Shown piece after piece: positions 23,643 through 34,972 of a stretch of 64,000 bases of DNA. The position numbers and the translations under genes are program-made. The notes under the pieces are model-generated. The model saw only the letters and a program-made list of their open reading frames with translations, did no database searches and was not told the origin of the DNA. Within the stretch, counting starts at the first letter, position 1. Every line of letters starts with the position of its first letter. This DNA comes from Nitrincola sp. A-D6 (lineage in GTDB: Bacteria; Pseudomonadota; Gammaproteobacteria; Pseudomonadales; Balneatricaceae), in the NCBI RefSeq assembly GCF_000764495.1, contig NZ_JRLB01000015.1, positions 1 to 64,000 of the forward strand. Reading direction: 5' to 3'.

Positions 23643-23779
23643 TCGCCCGCGGAGCGGGCTCCTACAGAAGGTGAGAAATCCCCCTGTAGGAGCTCGCTCC
23701 GCGAGCGAAAGATGGGATAGATCGCCCGCAGAGCGGGCTCCCACAAAGAGCAGAATCGCCCGAGGACCGGGTTTCTACT
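23643..23779. repeat. REP cluster 3 (4 elements)
   Basis: Units at 23643-23666, 23695-23718 (plus orientation), 23722-23745 and 23756-23779, between the convergent DAHP synthase and adhesin genes. The last unit is degenerate (head AGTAGAAA) and contains the adhesin stop codon. No other terminator is visible between the two genes. Confidence 0.88.
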
Positions 23780-26700
23780 GGTCGATGTTGATGTGGCCGC
23801 TGTTAACCAAGTGGTCGATAATGGCTTCATCAGTGGTCATGGTGCCGGTATCAATTCCCAGATCGGTAAAGGATACACCATCCAGCATGATGGATTGAGT
23901 TGCACCAGAGCCATCACCCTGTGGTGTCAGTTCAATCAATGTACCTTCAGCAGACTCAGTCACACTGATATAATCAGTGAGGTCTCCATGCTCTTCACCC
24001 TGAAGAAGGTCGGCGACATCCAATACATCCCCATCTGCCACATTAAAGTCCATGACAACATCGTCACCACCCTGGGTATCCAGCGTCCACTTGAATGTAT
24101 CAGCGCCAGTACCACCAATCAGAACATCATCGGCATCTGTTGCAAAGAGATAATCATCGCCAGTACTACCGACAATTTCGCCATCTGTGTTGGTATAGCT
24201 GTAACCCACTGGCTTGATGGCAAAGGATGAGCCTTGTGACCCATCAATAGCCAGATAGCTAAAGGAGTCTGATGACTCAAATACCAACGTTCCGTCATCC
24301 ATGAGCTCAAGTGCTGCCGGATCACCAATACGGTTCCCGTCGGCATCAAACAGCGAGAAGGTTGCAGAGTTACCCAGATCACCTTGCACTTCAAAGCGAA
24401 TGCTGTTCAGTCCCTCTTTAAACTGCAGCAACAAGGCTTCAGGCTGCTCAATCATGGCAGGGTTATCATTGCCATTGTGGTCTACAGCAAGGAAACCTTC
24501 AGTGCTAAGAGTCACTAAATGAGGACCTTTAGTCATCGCATCGTTATCCAAGCGACCACTCTGGCCCTGATTAGCATAGGTGCCAGAGTTGCCCTGTCCC
24601 TGGCCATTACCACTGTTGTGCGCAGATGCACCCAGAATAATATCAGCAGGAGGCGTATCATCAGTCCAGTCAGAAGGTACGCTATCCGGAACTGAAGTGT
24701 CTGTCAGCATGTCTATCTGAACAATCACCGGATCACTGGCATTACCAGCCTCATCGGTCACCTGATACTGAAACTCAGCCGATGGGATCTCTTTAAAGCT
24801 GACGCTCTGCAAGAAATAATCACTGCTGTCGTTTGTATTAGCGCTACCGCCGTCACCATACTCGGTTGCAGTAAAGCGCAACTGATCAAATACCACGCCA
24901 CTCAGCGTAAATGCACCACTACCATTACCAGTTCCTTTAGACGTATCGAAACCAGATGATGGCGTAAAGTCAATCAGTGCTCCACTGAGTAATGCTGATG
25001 AACTGCTACCGGTAAAGGTCCAACTGCCAACAGAAGTACCATTCAGAAACGCTTCTACACGGCCTACTTCATGCTCATTAAAGATCAATCGGCCAACTGC
25101 AATCTCGGCTTCACCGACCGGATTGGCAAAGTCGAGGATAATAGTCTCTGAATTACCATCACGATAGCCAAGCTGGTTAGGAACCTGCTCCTGACCAAAG
25201 CTGCTGCCATCAATACCCACACCTTCAGAGGTGAACTTCAATGTAGATGCATCGCTCTGTCCATCCATGGTATAGCCATGAAGCGTTACACCATGTGCTT
25301 GCCAACCAGACAGTGAGTTGCCACTCAGAGACAGAGCTGGTTGATCAGACAGAGCCGACTGTAAGTCACCCGGTGTAGCGACCCAATAAAGGTCAGCATC
25401 GTCTGAGAACGTGCTGCCAGCCAGATCACTTGCATCAAAGGGCACATAGCCGCTACCTGTATTCAGATACAAGGTACCGTAAGTCGGAAGATCGGTAACC
25501 TGGAATACCAGATTGGACTCCAGAGTTTCCTGATCCTGACCACCCAGAGACGCATCCGTTTCCGCTACAGAGGGTGATGACAAGCCTGCTTCAGCCGAAT
25601 CAACCCGCCACCCACGCTAAACTGTTTAACGAATACAGCGTCTTCTGGTAAACCTGCAGGAAGGCTACCGAAAGCGACACTGGCGTTGGTCAAAACTGGA
25701 TCAGCCATGGGGGGTGTATTCTCGACCAGACCAATAGATACAGAGCGCTGGACCGAATCACCATCACCATCAACAACTGTGTAGCTGAAGGTTTCTTGCT
25801 GACTTTGCTGCAGCGCGTCTGGTGGCGTATACAACAACTCACCAGAGGCACCAATTGAAAGACTACCACCCAGATTACCCGCACTGAACTGAACAGCACC
25901 TTGCAGGCTGCCATTCAGATAGCCATCCGAGCCCACATCAATACCCAGAGCGGCAACCGCGTCAGCTGCCAGCACATAATCACTAACACCAACAGCCACA
26001 TCATTACCATAGACAAAGTTTTCAGCCGATGGGCCATCATCATAGAAACGAATAGCTGCACTGGCATCAATTTTGGCTGATTTACTATCACCATCACCAT
26101 CAGTGATAGTAGCCACCAGGTCTACCAAGCCTGCTGTAAGCAGGACAGCATCATTTGGTGTGGTGTCATCAGAATGCATTAAAGCTCTGATCTGATCAAG
26201 GGTCACCTCACCCGTACTACTATTAACATCGAGTGTAAACACAACCGCGCCAGTTTCAGCGGCGATGGCATTCACACCTTCTCGACCTTCAACGATTCCA
26301 TTCTCCAGGAAAAGGAAAACCTCATTGCCAGTTGCAGTATCAACCAGACCCGATGCACCTTGATTCAGGTTCAGGTATAAGCAATGTCACCAGCGCCATC
26401 AGCGCCAAATGCACCTTCAAAGAAACTGCTAACGTTCGCTGTGGCATCTGTGTCCAGATCTGATTCATCAACAGCTAACCCAAACGTATCGGCAAACATG
26501 TTGATATTATCGAGATAGGCGCCATAGCTATCATCGGAACCGAGACCAACAAAGCTAAGCGGAGTTGAGCCCGCTGCCAAGCCGCTAAAAGTAAGCGAAA
26601 TAGTGGTCCAACCGTTATTGTTTGGATTCTGCTCAACCGCAACATTGTCAGGAGAGCTGATCGCAATACTACCATCTGACTGGGCGTCGATAATGATTTC

Positions 26701-29700
26701 CAAATCACCCAAGAAAACTTTCATATCGCTGTCCGCGACATGGCCGGGTCTTGGCTTATAGTCGAAACTCAGTGTCACCTCAGAGGAAGGCAGTTCAACA
26801 ACAGTTGAAAGCGTTGTGTTACCGTCATTGCTGTAAGGATCAAGCTCAGCATGGTAGTTTCCATCGGACGCAGTACTGCCCCCAGTGTTTCCTGCCTGAA
26901 TTTCAATACCTGCGGAATTGACCGTCCACACAACACCGTTGTTACCGATAATAGTTCCATTATCGCCTTTCACCACAGCCCAACCATTGGTGCCAGAGAA
27001 AGTCTCGAAAGATTCACTTAGTAACTCGACCCGTGTCTGAGCATCGATCGAAGGCACATCGTCCTCAAAATTAAACGCGCTACTAATGTCCAGAGTCTGC
27101 GCTGCGTTGGCAGCGTCGCCATCAGCGTCAGTCACACTAGCTGCAGCAGTAAGAGCGATAGTACCTTCTGGCAAGCCAAGCAGGTTAGCGCTGTTATTGA
27201 ATGCATCGCCGTCGGCATTTTCACCGACGTGATCAAGTTCGGCATACTGAGTCAGTTTAACGTTGCCACCGGCATCCACGCTGATATCAAACACCGTGTT
27301 TTCGGTATTTACATCACCGATAGCGGCGGCTGTAGAACCCACAACCTTGCCATCAATGAGGAACAAGGTGATGGCAAGACCAGCACTGCTCAAGCCGGAG
27401 TCGGAATTAGTCACTGACAGGCTGTAAGCCAGGGACTCACTGCCAGGGCCATCGGTGCCGGCATCACTGACAAGCGTAAAGAAGGAAGCAAAAGCGGCAC
27501 TTGCTTCATCGGTAAGATCTCCGATGGTTTCAGCATCCTGGGTAGTCAGCACAGGCAGGTTAGACGACCAGACAACACCGATATTGACGTCGTTGTAATC
27601 GTTGTCGCCACCACCATGGAGATCCTCCCAGTTCAGGTTGCCTGGTTTAGCATTGTCCTGGACATGGTCAAGCCCATCGGCATTGAGTGCGCCGACATCA
27701 AACAGCACGTTGGTTCCCTGCCCGACCAGCTCTGTACCGCCGGTAGTTACCGCCTGCCAATTGCCCGAGCCATCCTGAACAAATACCACCTCAGTGTTTG
27801 GCTCCAGGCTACCGTTGAGACGATCACCATTTGGAAGGATGAAAAAGCCTACCTGATCCGGTGTGTAACCCGTAATAGTCACACTGCTGTCGGTAAAGTT
27901 TTTAACATTATCCCATACCACGGCACCTGTTGTGGGGTTGCCATCTGCATCCTTGATGTAATAACCGAAGCTGTTGTTGTAACCCGCTGAGGTTTCACCA
28001 TAATTGGTGATAGCCAGTGTGTAGCTAACGGCTGGCTCAATAGTTACAGTCGGGCCATCATCTTCAATACTGAAGGCACCGGCCGCACCCAGATCGAACT
28101 CAACGCTATCACTGTCACCATCAGCATCTGTTACGGTCTGCTGCAGAAGCAGAGTGCCTTCTTCCAGCAGGAGTGTTTCAGCATCATCATGCTCAGCAGT
28201 ATCACTGTGCCAGATATTGGCAAACTGCTCGAATTCAATTTCACCAGATTCAGGATCCAGGGTCAGCGTGAAGTAAACCACCTCACCAACACTACCGGTC
28301 ACTACTGTGCCAGCTGCATTGGCACTTAACTGGATTTCATCCCCCTGTCCGATGCCATCACCATCTGCGTCACTGGTATCCGTCGAATCCAGCGCAAACA
28401 GACCACTACCAACACTCTCTGCACCTTCGCCTGTATTCAATACAAAGGCATAGTTCACACTACCAGAGCCATCGGTACCGAAGTCGATATCGTCACCTGT
28501 GGCAAAGTAGACCGAAAAGTCGGCGGAATCACTGCGAATGCCATCCCCACCATCGGGTAAAGCAGACTCATCCACCACCAGTTGGGGCATAACTTCGAGG
28601 CCCTCTGCCAAAGCAGCAGTCGGGCCATCATCTTCAATCGAGAAAATTTCGGAACTCAGGTCGAGGCTGGCAGATGAGGTGTCACCATCTGCATCAATTG
28701 CAGTCGCTGTCAGCAGAATGCTGCCCACAGCTGCATTCAGCCAGGCTGCATCATCGTGATCAGAGGTATCGGAATGCCAGACGTTTTCAAAACGGGTAAA
28801 ACTGACCACACCGGTATCGCCATCGACGGCAATCTGGAAGTATTCAGTGTCACCAACCATACCGACAATAGTATCGCCGTTCATGCTCAGCATGATCTCG
28901 GCACCCTGACCCAATTCACCTTCGGTAGTATTTTCCGGATCAAGAGCAAACAGGCCGGAACCCATCTGTTCGCCAGCCAGTGACAGCGCATAGCTCACAC
29001 TACCGGGGCCGTCAGCGCCATAAGCTACATCGAAGTTACCGGAGAAATCAGCGGAGGTGGTCCAGACGCCATCAGCACCACCCACAACGGCGTTGGTCAA
29101 TGAAACCTGAAGCTGGTAGGTGCCACCGGTCGGAATCGGGTTATCCGGGTTGCTGCCACCAGGGAACTGACCAACAGAAATATAGTAAGTACCGGGGGTG
29201 GCGAAAGTATAGGTGAGGTAGGAGTCAAAAGCATGGCTACTACCGCCATCACCCAGAGCAGTCGAAGCATCATCATTATAGGCTATGCGGGTTCCATCCG
29301 AATTCCACAAATGGATATAGGGATCAAAACTGCCTCCGTGGTTTCTGCCATAGTCGACGTCGAACACCGCGGTACTACCCGGCTCGGTAACGGTGAAGGC
29401 ATAGTAGTCTGCCGCATTATTACCGGTAGCATGAATGGAAACAAAGGGGGTATTCTCCGAATCCTGGACATCAGGATTAGTGCCCAGAGTGAAGTGGCCG
29501 TCCAGATTGATAGCACTGGCAAGGTTATGATTAGCCAGTGATTGTGGATTTTCGACAATGCCAGAACCATCTGCATCACCACTGCCAACTGGAGACTCAT
29601 CCACGGTCAGTGTTGGCATCTCCACTTCTGTGCCATCAGCAGTCATCACCGGACTGTCATCATCAACATTGACCAGAAGAGTACCGGTAGCCGCATCACC

Positions 29701-30782
29701 ATCACTGTCTGTTACGGTAAATGACAAGGGCAGCTGAATGTTGTCTTCAGTGCTGTTATCGGGATGGTCGAGAGGGCCGTAAAGTGTGAAGGAATAGCCA
29801 CCCGTTAAAATGTCAGTAATTTCTGCCGAGAAAATAACCTTGACCGAAGAGCCTTCTTCGCCCTGAGAAGGAAAATCGCCCTGAGAAGGGTTTTCACCCT
29901 CAAAAGGAAAATCACCCTGGACAGGGATTTCATTAATCTGTCCGACATAACCGACCAGAGTAGTTCCGTCTTCAGACAACCAGTACTGCAACTCTTGTCC
30001 GCCAGATGTCAAATCTTCAGTGGGCAGGTTAAAAGTCAGACTGCCAACACCGTCAGGACCATAGGAAAAGTCGAGGGTGCCAACCATTGTTGTGGGTGAA
30101 TTCGGTGGCAGGTCATCACCAAAGGCTCCATCATTATTACCGTTATGATAGAGACCACCCGGAAAATCTATACTGTTGGCAAAAGCATCAAACCATGAGG
30201 TTTCCCAAAAATCAGGTCCTCTTTCATAGGCAATATCATCTTCATCGACCGCAATGGTCACGTCACCGGCGCTGGGCAGTCCATTGACAGGTTCTTCAGC
30301 CGCTGCACCAACACCCGCATCGCCAATAGGTGCATCAAAATTGGTGACAGCCTGTTGTTCAAACTGAAATGCCAAAGGATCAACACTTTCAGAAACTCGC
30401 ATCAAGCGGACAAACGAGCCACCGCCGCCTTCGGGTGCGCCTTCGGCACCGGCAGCTGGTGCTTCCAGCTCATCCAACAGATCACCATCACCCTCCAAGG
30501 CCGCAAGGATCGCATCCACACTCGGATCTGTAACTTCGCTTTCAACCGGTTCAGGGCTGATGCCGTGATCTGGTTTTCCGTCAACTGTAAACTTTGCGGA
30601 CCGTTCAGGCTGACAAGTTCACCATTGCCATAATCTAAAACAACTTGAGATCCATCAGCAGTAATCAGGACTTCGCCCGCAAAGAGGGCATCTCCTTGTG
30701 TCAGTACACGTATAGTGCCATCTTCTGCGCGAGCAGAAACTTCACCAGTAAGGCTTACGATGGTTGCGACTTGGGGGCTCAT
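23775..30782 (-). CDS. LapA-type giant RTX adhesin, type I secreted, frameshifted
   Basis: About 2,335 codons after repairing one-base losses near 30560, 26373 and 25605. N-terminal retention module (MSPQVATIVSLTGEVSAR...) with the dialanine site APAAGAEG near residues 108-112, the place where LapG-type periplasmic proteases cut LapA-like adhesins. Then serial ~140-residue calcium-type T1SS repeats (VDVDDSPV, ALDSTDTSDADGDGIGQGDEIQLS), a pre-peptidase-C-terminal-like domain (PYIHLWNSDGTRIAYNDD), a DUF4114-type domain (LHGGGDNDYNDVNIG), more repeats, and a C-terminal RTX/T1SS signal (GDDYLFATDADDVLIGGTGADTF). Start at 30782 has GAGGTAG upstream. It is probably a surface adhesin for biofilm formation. 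No LapBCE exporter or LapD/LapG is in the window. Confidence 0.9.
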
Positions 30783-30860
30783 GATAGCTACCTCTAAATT
30801 ATAATTACTGCAGAAGCTTTCTAGCTTCAATTCATTTTGAGGAGTCCTTTCTATGCACTA

Positions 30861-30895
30861 ATTATAGGCACGGGTTTGAATAATGGTATTGTACT
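30861..30895 (-). promoter_or_regulatory. adhesin promoter with shared motif (site A)
   Basis: On the minus strand AGTACAAT (30895-30888) and TTCAAAC (30880-30874) precede a perfect -10 box TATAAT (30866-30861), about 80 bp before the adhesin start. There is no good -35 hexamer. The same two half-motifs occur at 34703-34721 and 40826-40844 with spacing 4 instead of 7. This suggests an activator site over the -35 region. Confidence 0.5.
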
Positions 30896-30997
30896 GAAGT
30901 ACATTGCCAGTAAACATGAGGCTTACAGCTAGATTTAGACAATCCAAATATGTTTGAATTATTAACCTATGATTATTAAGTGTTTTTTCTTTGCACA

Positions 30998-31023
30998 CAA
31001 AAAAACCCGCAGAGCGGGCTTTT
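30998..31023 (-). terminator. rho-independent terminator downstream of pgm
   Basis: On the minus strand AAAGCCCGC pairs with GCGGGTTT around TCT, followed by a run of T (TTTTTTT). It lies 15-40 bp after the pgm stop codon. Confidence 0.8.
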
Positions 31024-31037
31024 GGCATAGCGATTAA

Positions 31038-32638
31038 TCACGCCAGATTAGACAACATGTCATCCACAATAACCCTGGCTTCGCTCACCAACTGATCCAG
31101 ATGATCCTGATCCACAAAGCTTTCAGCGTAAATTTTATAGATTGACTCAGTACCACTGGGACGGGCGGCAAACCAACCATTGACGGTCATCACCTTCACA
31201 CCACCAATAGACTCAGCATTACCGGCAGCCTTCACCAGAATATCGGTGATCGGCTCACCCACCAGGTGCGAAGAGCGGATATGCGAAGCCTGCAACCAAC
31301 CCAACACTTTTTTCTCAGCGGCAGTGGCCGGTGCATCAATACGCTTGTAATGTGGCAGACCCAGGGTTTGAGTCAACTCAGCGTAATACTGACTCGGCGA
31401 CTTACCGGTTACAGCAAACACTTCAGCCGCCAGCAAACACAGAATGATGCCATCCTTGTCGGTTGACCAAGGTTCACCAGCCATGGTCAGAAAACTGGCG
31501 CCAGCACTCTCCTCACCCGCAAAAGCCAGGCGCTTCTGATGCAGCCCCTCAACAAACCACTTAAATCCGACGGGTACTTCATAAAGCACACGACCATGCT
31601 TGCTGACGACTCTATCCAGAATGGACGAACTCACCAGGGTTTTACCCACAGCCAGACTCTCATCCCACTGAGGTCGATGCGTCAACAAGTAGTCGACCGC
31701 GACCGCCAGATAGTGATTTGGGTTCATCAGGCCCTGAGCATCAACAATACCATGGCGATCCGCATCAGGATCGTTAGCCAGCGCCAGATCAAACTGATCC
31801 TTTAGCTTGAGCAGGTTTGCCATCGCCTGCGGACTGGAACAGTCCATACGAATCTGGCCATCATGATCCGGGGGCATAAAAGCAAAAGTAGGATCCTGGC
31901 TTTCATTCACAATAGTCAGATTGATTTTAAAGCGTTGCGCTATCGCCTGCCAAACTTCCAACGCCGTTCCACCCATCGGATCAACGGCAATGCGCAAACC
32001 GGAACCTTCAATCGCCGCCATATCAATCACTTCAGGAAGATGGGATACATACAACCCGACATAATCAAACGCACGTACAGCGTTTTGCGCCACCTCTGAA
32101 GAGACACGCTTAATCTCCTTAAGCCCCTTCTCCAGCAACACATTGGCACGATCCTGAATCTCACGCGTCACCTCAGAAGCCGCCGGACCACCATCAGGTG
32201 TGTTGTACTTAATCCCGCCATCACCCGGCGGATTATGCGAAGGCGTAATCACAATCCGTCAGCCAAAGCCTCGGGCTGATGCAAATTGTGCTGCAAAATA
32301 GCATGGGAAATAAGCGGAGTTGGCGTGTATCCACCCTCTGGATGCACACAGACATCTACACCCTGTGCAATCAAAACCTCAATCACACTGCCATAAGCAG
32401 GCTCTGACAGCGCATGTGTATCGATACCCAGATATAAAGGACCAAAGATGCCTGCTGCGGTGCGGTATTCAATAATAGCTTGTGTGATTGCCCAGATGTG
32501 CGCCTGATTGAACGACGCATTATGCGATGTGCCACGATGCCCGGATGTACCAAAGGCAACTCGCTGAGCTGCCACACCGGGATCAGGTACTTTCTGAAAA
32601 TACGCTGAAACCAGCGTAGATATTGATAGTGCTTGCAT
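31038..32638 (-). CDS. pgm: phosphoglucomutase (alpha-D-glucose-specific), frameshifted
   Basis: About 534 codons. It interconverts glucose-1-P and glucose-6-P and so feeds UDP-glucose, UDP-galactose and dTDP-rhamnose synthesis. The active-site Ser lies in [15 protein letters not shown], the metal site is DPDADRHGI, and the sugar-binding GEESAGASF and [14 protein letters not shown] are visible. The N-terminus FGTSGHRG is typical of the Pgm rather than the AlgC type. A lost G near 32251 breaks the frame between LADG and ITPSHNPP. Start MQALSIS at 32638 has AAGGGA upstream; a longer start at 32656 lacks one. Confidence 0.95.
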
Positions 32639-32656
32639 AGAACATTCCCTTTTCAA

Positions 32657-32828
32657 TAGTCACTGCACGCGCTTCCATAACTCTGCGGCCAGTAAAACGC
32701 GAAGTTTTTAGTTTCAGAAAAACTGATTCTAGACTACAAAAATGAACGTCCTATGTCTCTAACAAACGTTAGAAAAATTTATTTATTTTGCAATGCACAT
32801 AGATTGTATACAACCTGCAGGAGCCCAC
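32657..32828. other. pgm upstream region, no gene seen
   Basis: AT-rich spacer between pgm and the REP cluster. It must hold the pgm promoter. A perfect 10-bp palindrome TTGTATACAA occurs at 32804-32813; its function is unknown. No open reading frame with coding character was found. Confidence 0.4.
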
Positions 32829-32963
32829 TGTAGGAGCTCGCTGTAGGAGCTCGCTCCGCGAGCGAAAAACATTCACCCGGAGACCGGCTCCCACAAATAT
32901 ATACCACCTGTAGGAGCTCGCTCCGCGAGCGAAAAACCTTCGCCCGGAGACCGGGCTCCTACA
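32829..32963. repeat. REP cluster 4 (4 full plus 1 partial element)
   Basis: A truncated unit at 32829-32841 abuts a full one at 32842-32865, followed by 32873-32895, 32909-32932 and 32940-32963 in alternating orientation. It lies downstream of the first VPLPA-CTERM gene, 10 bp beyond its stop codon. Confidence 0.9.
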
Positions 32964-32972
32964 GGGAAAAAA

Positions 32973-33530
32973 TTACGCGGCGGCTAAAGCCAACTGCTCA
33001 CGCTTGGCTTTGCGCTTTTTCACCCAACCCATGCCAGCCAGGCCAGTCAGGAACAACCAGGCAGCGGCGGGTAGTGGTACTTCGGACAGACTATCAGTAC
33101 TGTAAAAGGTTACATTAGAGATGTCATTCTGATTAAACTCATAGCTACCCAGAGCCGTATCAATCATAAACACCGCCCAGGTTGGGCCTTGCTTGATACC
33201 TATAGCAATCTGAGAAAACATAGAACTAATCGACTCAGGAAGGGTAATAGTAGTCACCCCGCGCCGACTGGTCCAAATCGTATTACCACCTTCGAATTTA
33301 GTTACATAAGTGTAACCTTCACCGACAGGATTAATAAGAAAGCCATTATTATCAGCATTACTGGTCAGATTGGTCCCTGCCGAGCCTTTGGTGGATCCCG
33401 ACAACAAGCAATCCCCACCAGACAAGCTAAAGCCCGAACAACCACCCGTATTGCTCGGAACAGGTGCTGCAAAGAGCTTACCCGCCATCAGACACACACT
33501 GATAACCATCAAAACAACTAGTTTTTTCAT
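32973..33530 (-). CDS. VPLPA-CTERM exosortase-dependent surface protein 1
   Basis: A 185-residue secreted protein of unknown specific role. A signal peptide (MKKLVVLMVISVCLMAGKLFA) is followed by a ~115-residue beta-rich region with four Cys (GGCSGFSLSGGDCLL) and the C-terminal sorting tag: VPLPAAAWLF at ~149, a hydrophobic stretch and a Lys/Arg cluster (KKRKAKRE). Such tags are recognised by exosortase; a VPLPA-type XrtD is encoded at 59195-60796. The 3' ~95 bp are nearly identical to those of the next gene. Codon 1 follows a REP cluster, so it is probably co-transcribed with the upstream VPLPA gene. Confidence 0.85.
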   Translation of the reverse strand: MKKLVVLMVISVCLMAGKLFAAPVPSNTGGCSGFSLSGGDCLLSGSTKGSAGTNLTSNADNNGFLINPVGEGYTYVTKFEGGNTIWTSRRGVTTITLPESISSMFSQIAIGIKQGPTWAVFMIDTALGSYEFNQNDISNVTFYSTDSLSEVPLPAAAWLFLTGLAGMGWVKKRKAKREQLALAAA

Positions 33531-33549
33531 TTTATTACCCTAGTAGCAT

Positions 33550-33687
33550 TCGCCCGGAGACCGGGCTCCCACAACATACACCACCCGTAGGAGCATCGCT
33601 GTAGGAGCTCGCTCTGCGAGCGAAGAGCATTCGCCCGGAGACCGGGCTCCCACAGAAAAACAATCGCCCGGGGACCGGGCTCCTACA
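33550..33687. repeat. REP cluster 5 (4 full plus 1 partial element)
   Basis: Units at 33550-33573, 33600-33623 (plus orientation, preceded by a truncated copy at 33586-33598), 33631-33654 and 33664-33687. The cluster fills the spacer between VPLPA proteins 2 and 1 and lies 9 bp beyond the stop codon of protein 2, the same relation as cluster 4 to protein 1. Confidence 0.9.
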
Positions 33688-33695
33688 GCGAAGAA

Positions 33696-34495
33696 TTACG
33701 CGGCGGCTAAAGCCAACTGCTCACGCTTGGCTTTGCGTTTTTTCACCCAACCCATGCCAGCCAGGCCAGTCAGGAACAACCAGGCTGCGGCAGGAAGCGG
33801 TGTTTCGGTTATATCAACGGTAGAGAAGCTGAGACCCGTCAGCTTAAACCCTTCGTCATAAGTTCCCAGAGGCTATCACTGAAGACGGCATTATAAACAC
33901 CCACCAACCAATACTGGGATGTCAGGCCACCTTCAACCAGTTTCGGAGTTCCCTGAGTAACACCAGTATAGGTGTCCGCATCACCAGCAGTTGAAAAACC
34001 ACTTGTCAGCAGATCAGACCATTTCTTACCATTCAACGTGGTCAGCGGAGCCGTATCTGTATACGCCAGAACGCTAGCCCAGTTATTGTTCGTGTAGACC
34101 GCATCACCTACGGTGAAACTATCCAGAGAAACTTCGCGACCAAAGTCAAACATAACCATCTGGTACTGACGCTCTGTTACCCTACGGCGTCCATCACGGT
34201 ATCGAACTTCGTTATTTGAAACACGATGCGCGCCATTGCTATTGACTGCATTGTTAGTTGGCATACCCAGTCCCCAGCCATTCCAGGTTTGCACAGAAGA
34301 TCCAGAGATAGATCCGCTATTAAAACCAGAATAACCACTTACTGTTAACTGATCATCACCATAGTTATATGTGAGAGAGTTGTGGGCACCTGAATTACCG
34401 CCCGTAAAACTCAAACCAATAGACGCCGCCGATACCGGGGCCGCTACAGAGAAAACCAGAGCAGCTGCTGCCGCCAACTGAATAACTTTGTTCAT
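33696..34495 (-). CDS. VPLPA-CTERM exosortase-dependent surface protein 2, frameshifted
   Basis: About 266 codons. Signal peptide MNKVIQLAAAAALVFSVAAPVSA, then a ~200-residue exported beta-rich domain (SLTYNYGDDQLTVSGYSG, MVMFDFGREVSLDSFTVGD) resembling other small exosortase-dependent surface proteins. The frame breaks near 33860; a one-base repair continues as YDEGFKLTGLSFSTVDI into TPLPAAAWLFLTGLAG and a basic tail identical to protein 1. A Thr replaces the usual Val of the tag. Only the tail resembles protein 1; the exported domains are unrelated. Confidence 0.82.
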
Positions 34496-34972
34496 GAAAT
34501 GTATCCTTGTTTATAATTCACTAATCAATCAGCAGGTTCTGACTAGTGCCACCCTATGGGTCGCTACACTGGCCAGCAACTTTCCTGCTACAAATTTCAA
34601 TCACATGTTTGAATAATTCAAACGAATATCCGAAACACTTCCTATCGGCTTACTGATCTAAGCCAACTATATACAATAACATAAGCTCAAACATCGGTCC
34701 GTAGTACAATACTTTTCAAACACCAATATGAAATTAATAGTAATTTTCTTACTAAACCTTTCATTTATACAAAAATCTAACAAAAACCAAAACATGGCAT
34801 TTAAAAACAAAAAGTTACAACCAGATAGCATTAGAGAAACATTTGTTTAAATATTGTGCATCTGTAATAATCAGTTCGGCTCAACCGATCCAAGAGCCTC
34901 AGTCCACGGAAAATGTGCAGTAAACACCTGGGATTGATCACAATAAAATCTATCATGAATGAGGAACACATC
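34496..34972. other. AT-rich divergent regulatory region between two VPLPA genes
   Basis: These 477 bp separate divergent surface-protein genes and contain no ORF with coding character. They hold the shared motif at 34703-34721 and long A/T runs (about 34740-34850). An SD-like GAGGAA lies just before the start of the plus-strand gene. Promoters for both directions should be here. Confidence 0.5.
34703..34721 (+). promoter_or_regulatory. shared motif site B, AGTACAAT-N4-TTCAAAC
   Basis: This site matches site C upstream of galE (40826-40844) in both half-motifs, in spacing and in flanking bases (GT before, C-x-AATA after). A weak -10-like TGAAAT follows 7 nt later at 34729-34734. It lies about 250 bp upstream of VPLPA protein 3 and about 210 bp from divergent protein 2. 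Confidence 0.45.

Noticed and set aside
22679-23898. ORFs opposite the DAHP synthase and through REP cluster 3
   Set aside because: Some have REP-encoded peptides (AERAPT, VGARSAG), but they have no start signal or domain and lie opposite or between convergent genes.
26475-29724. Many 60-130-codon ORFs on both strands in the adhesin region
   Set aside because: They are shadows of the long repetitive GC-patterned adhesin gene, whose frame has recognisable calcium-repeat domains.
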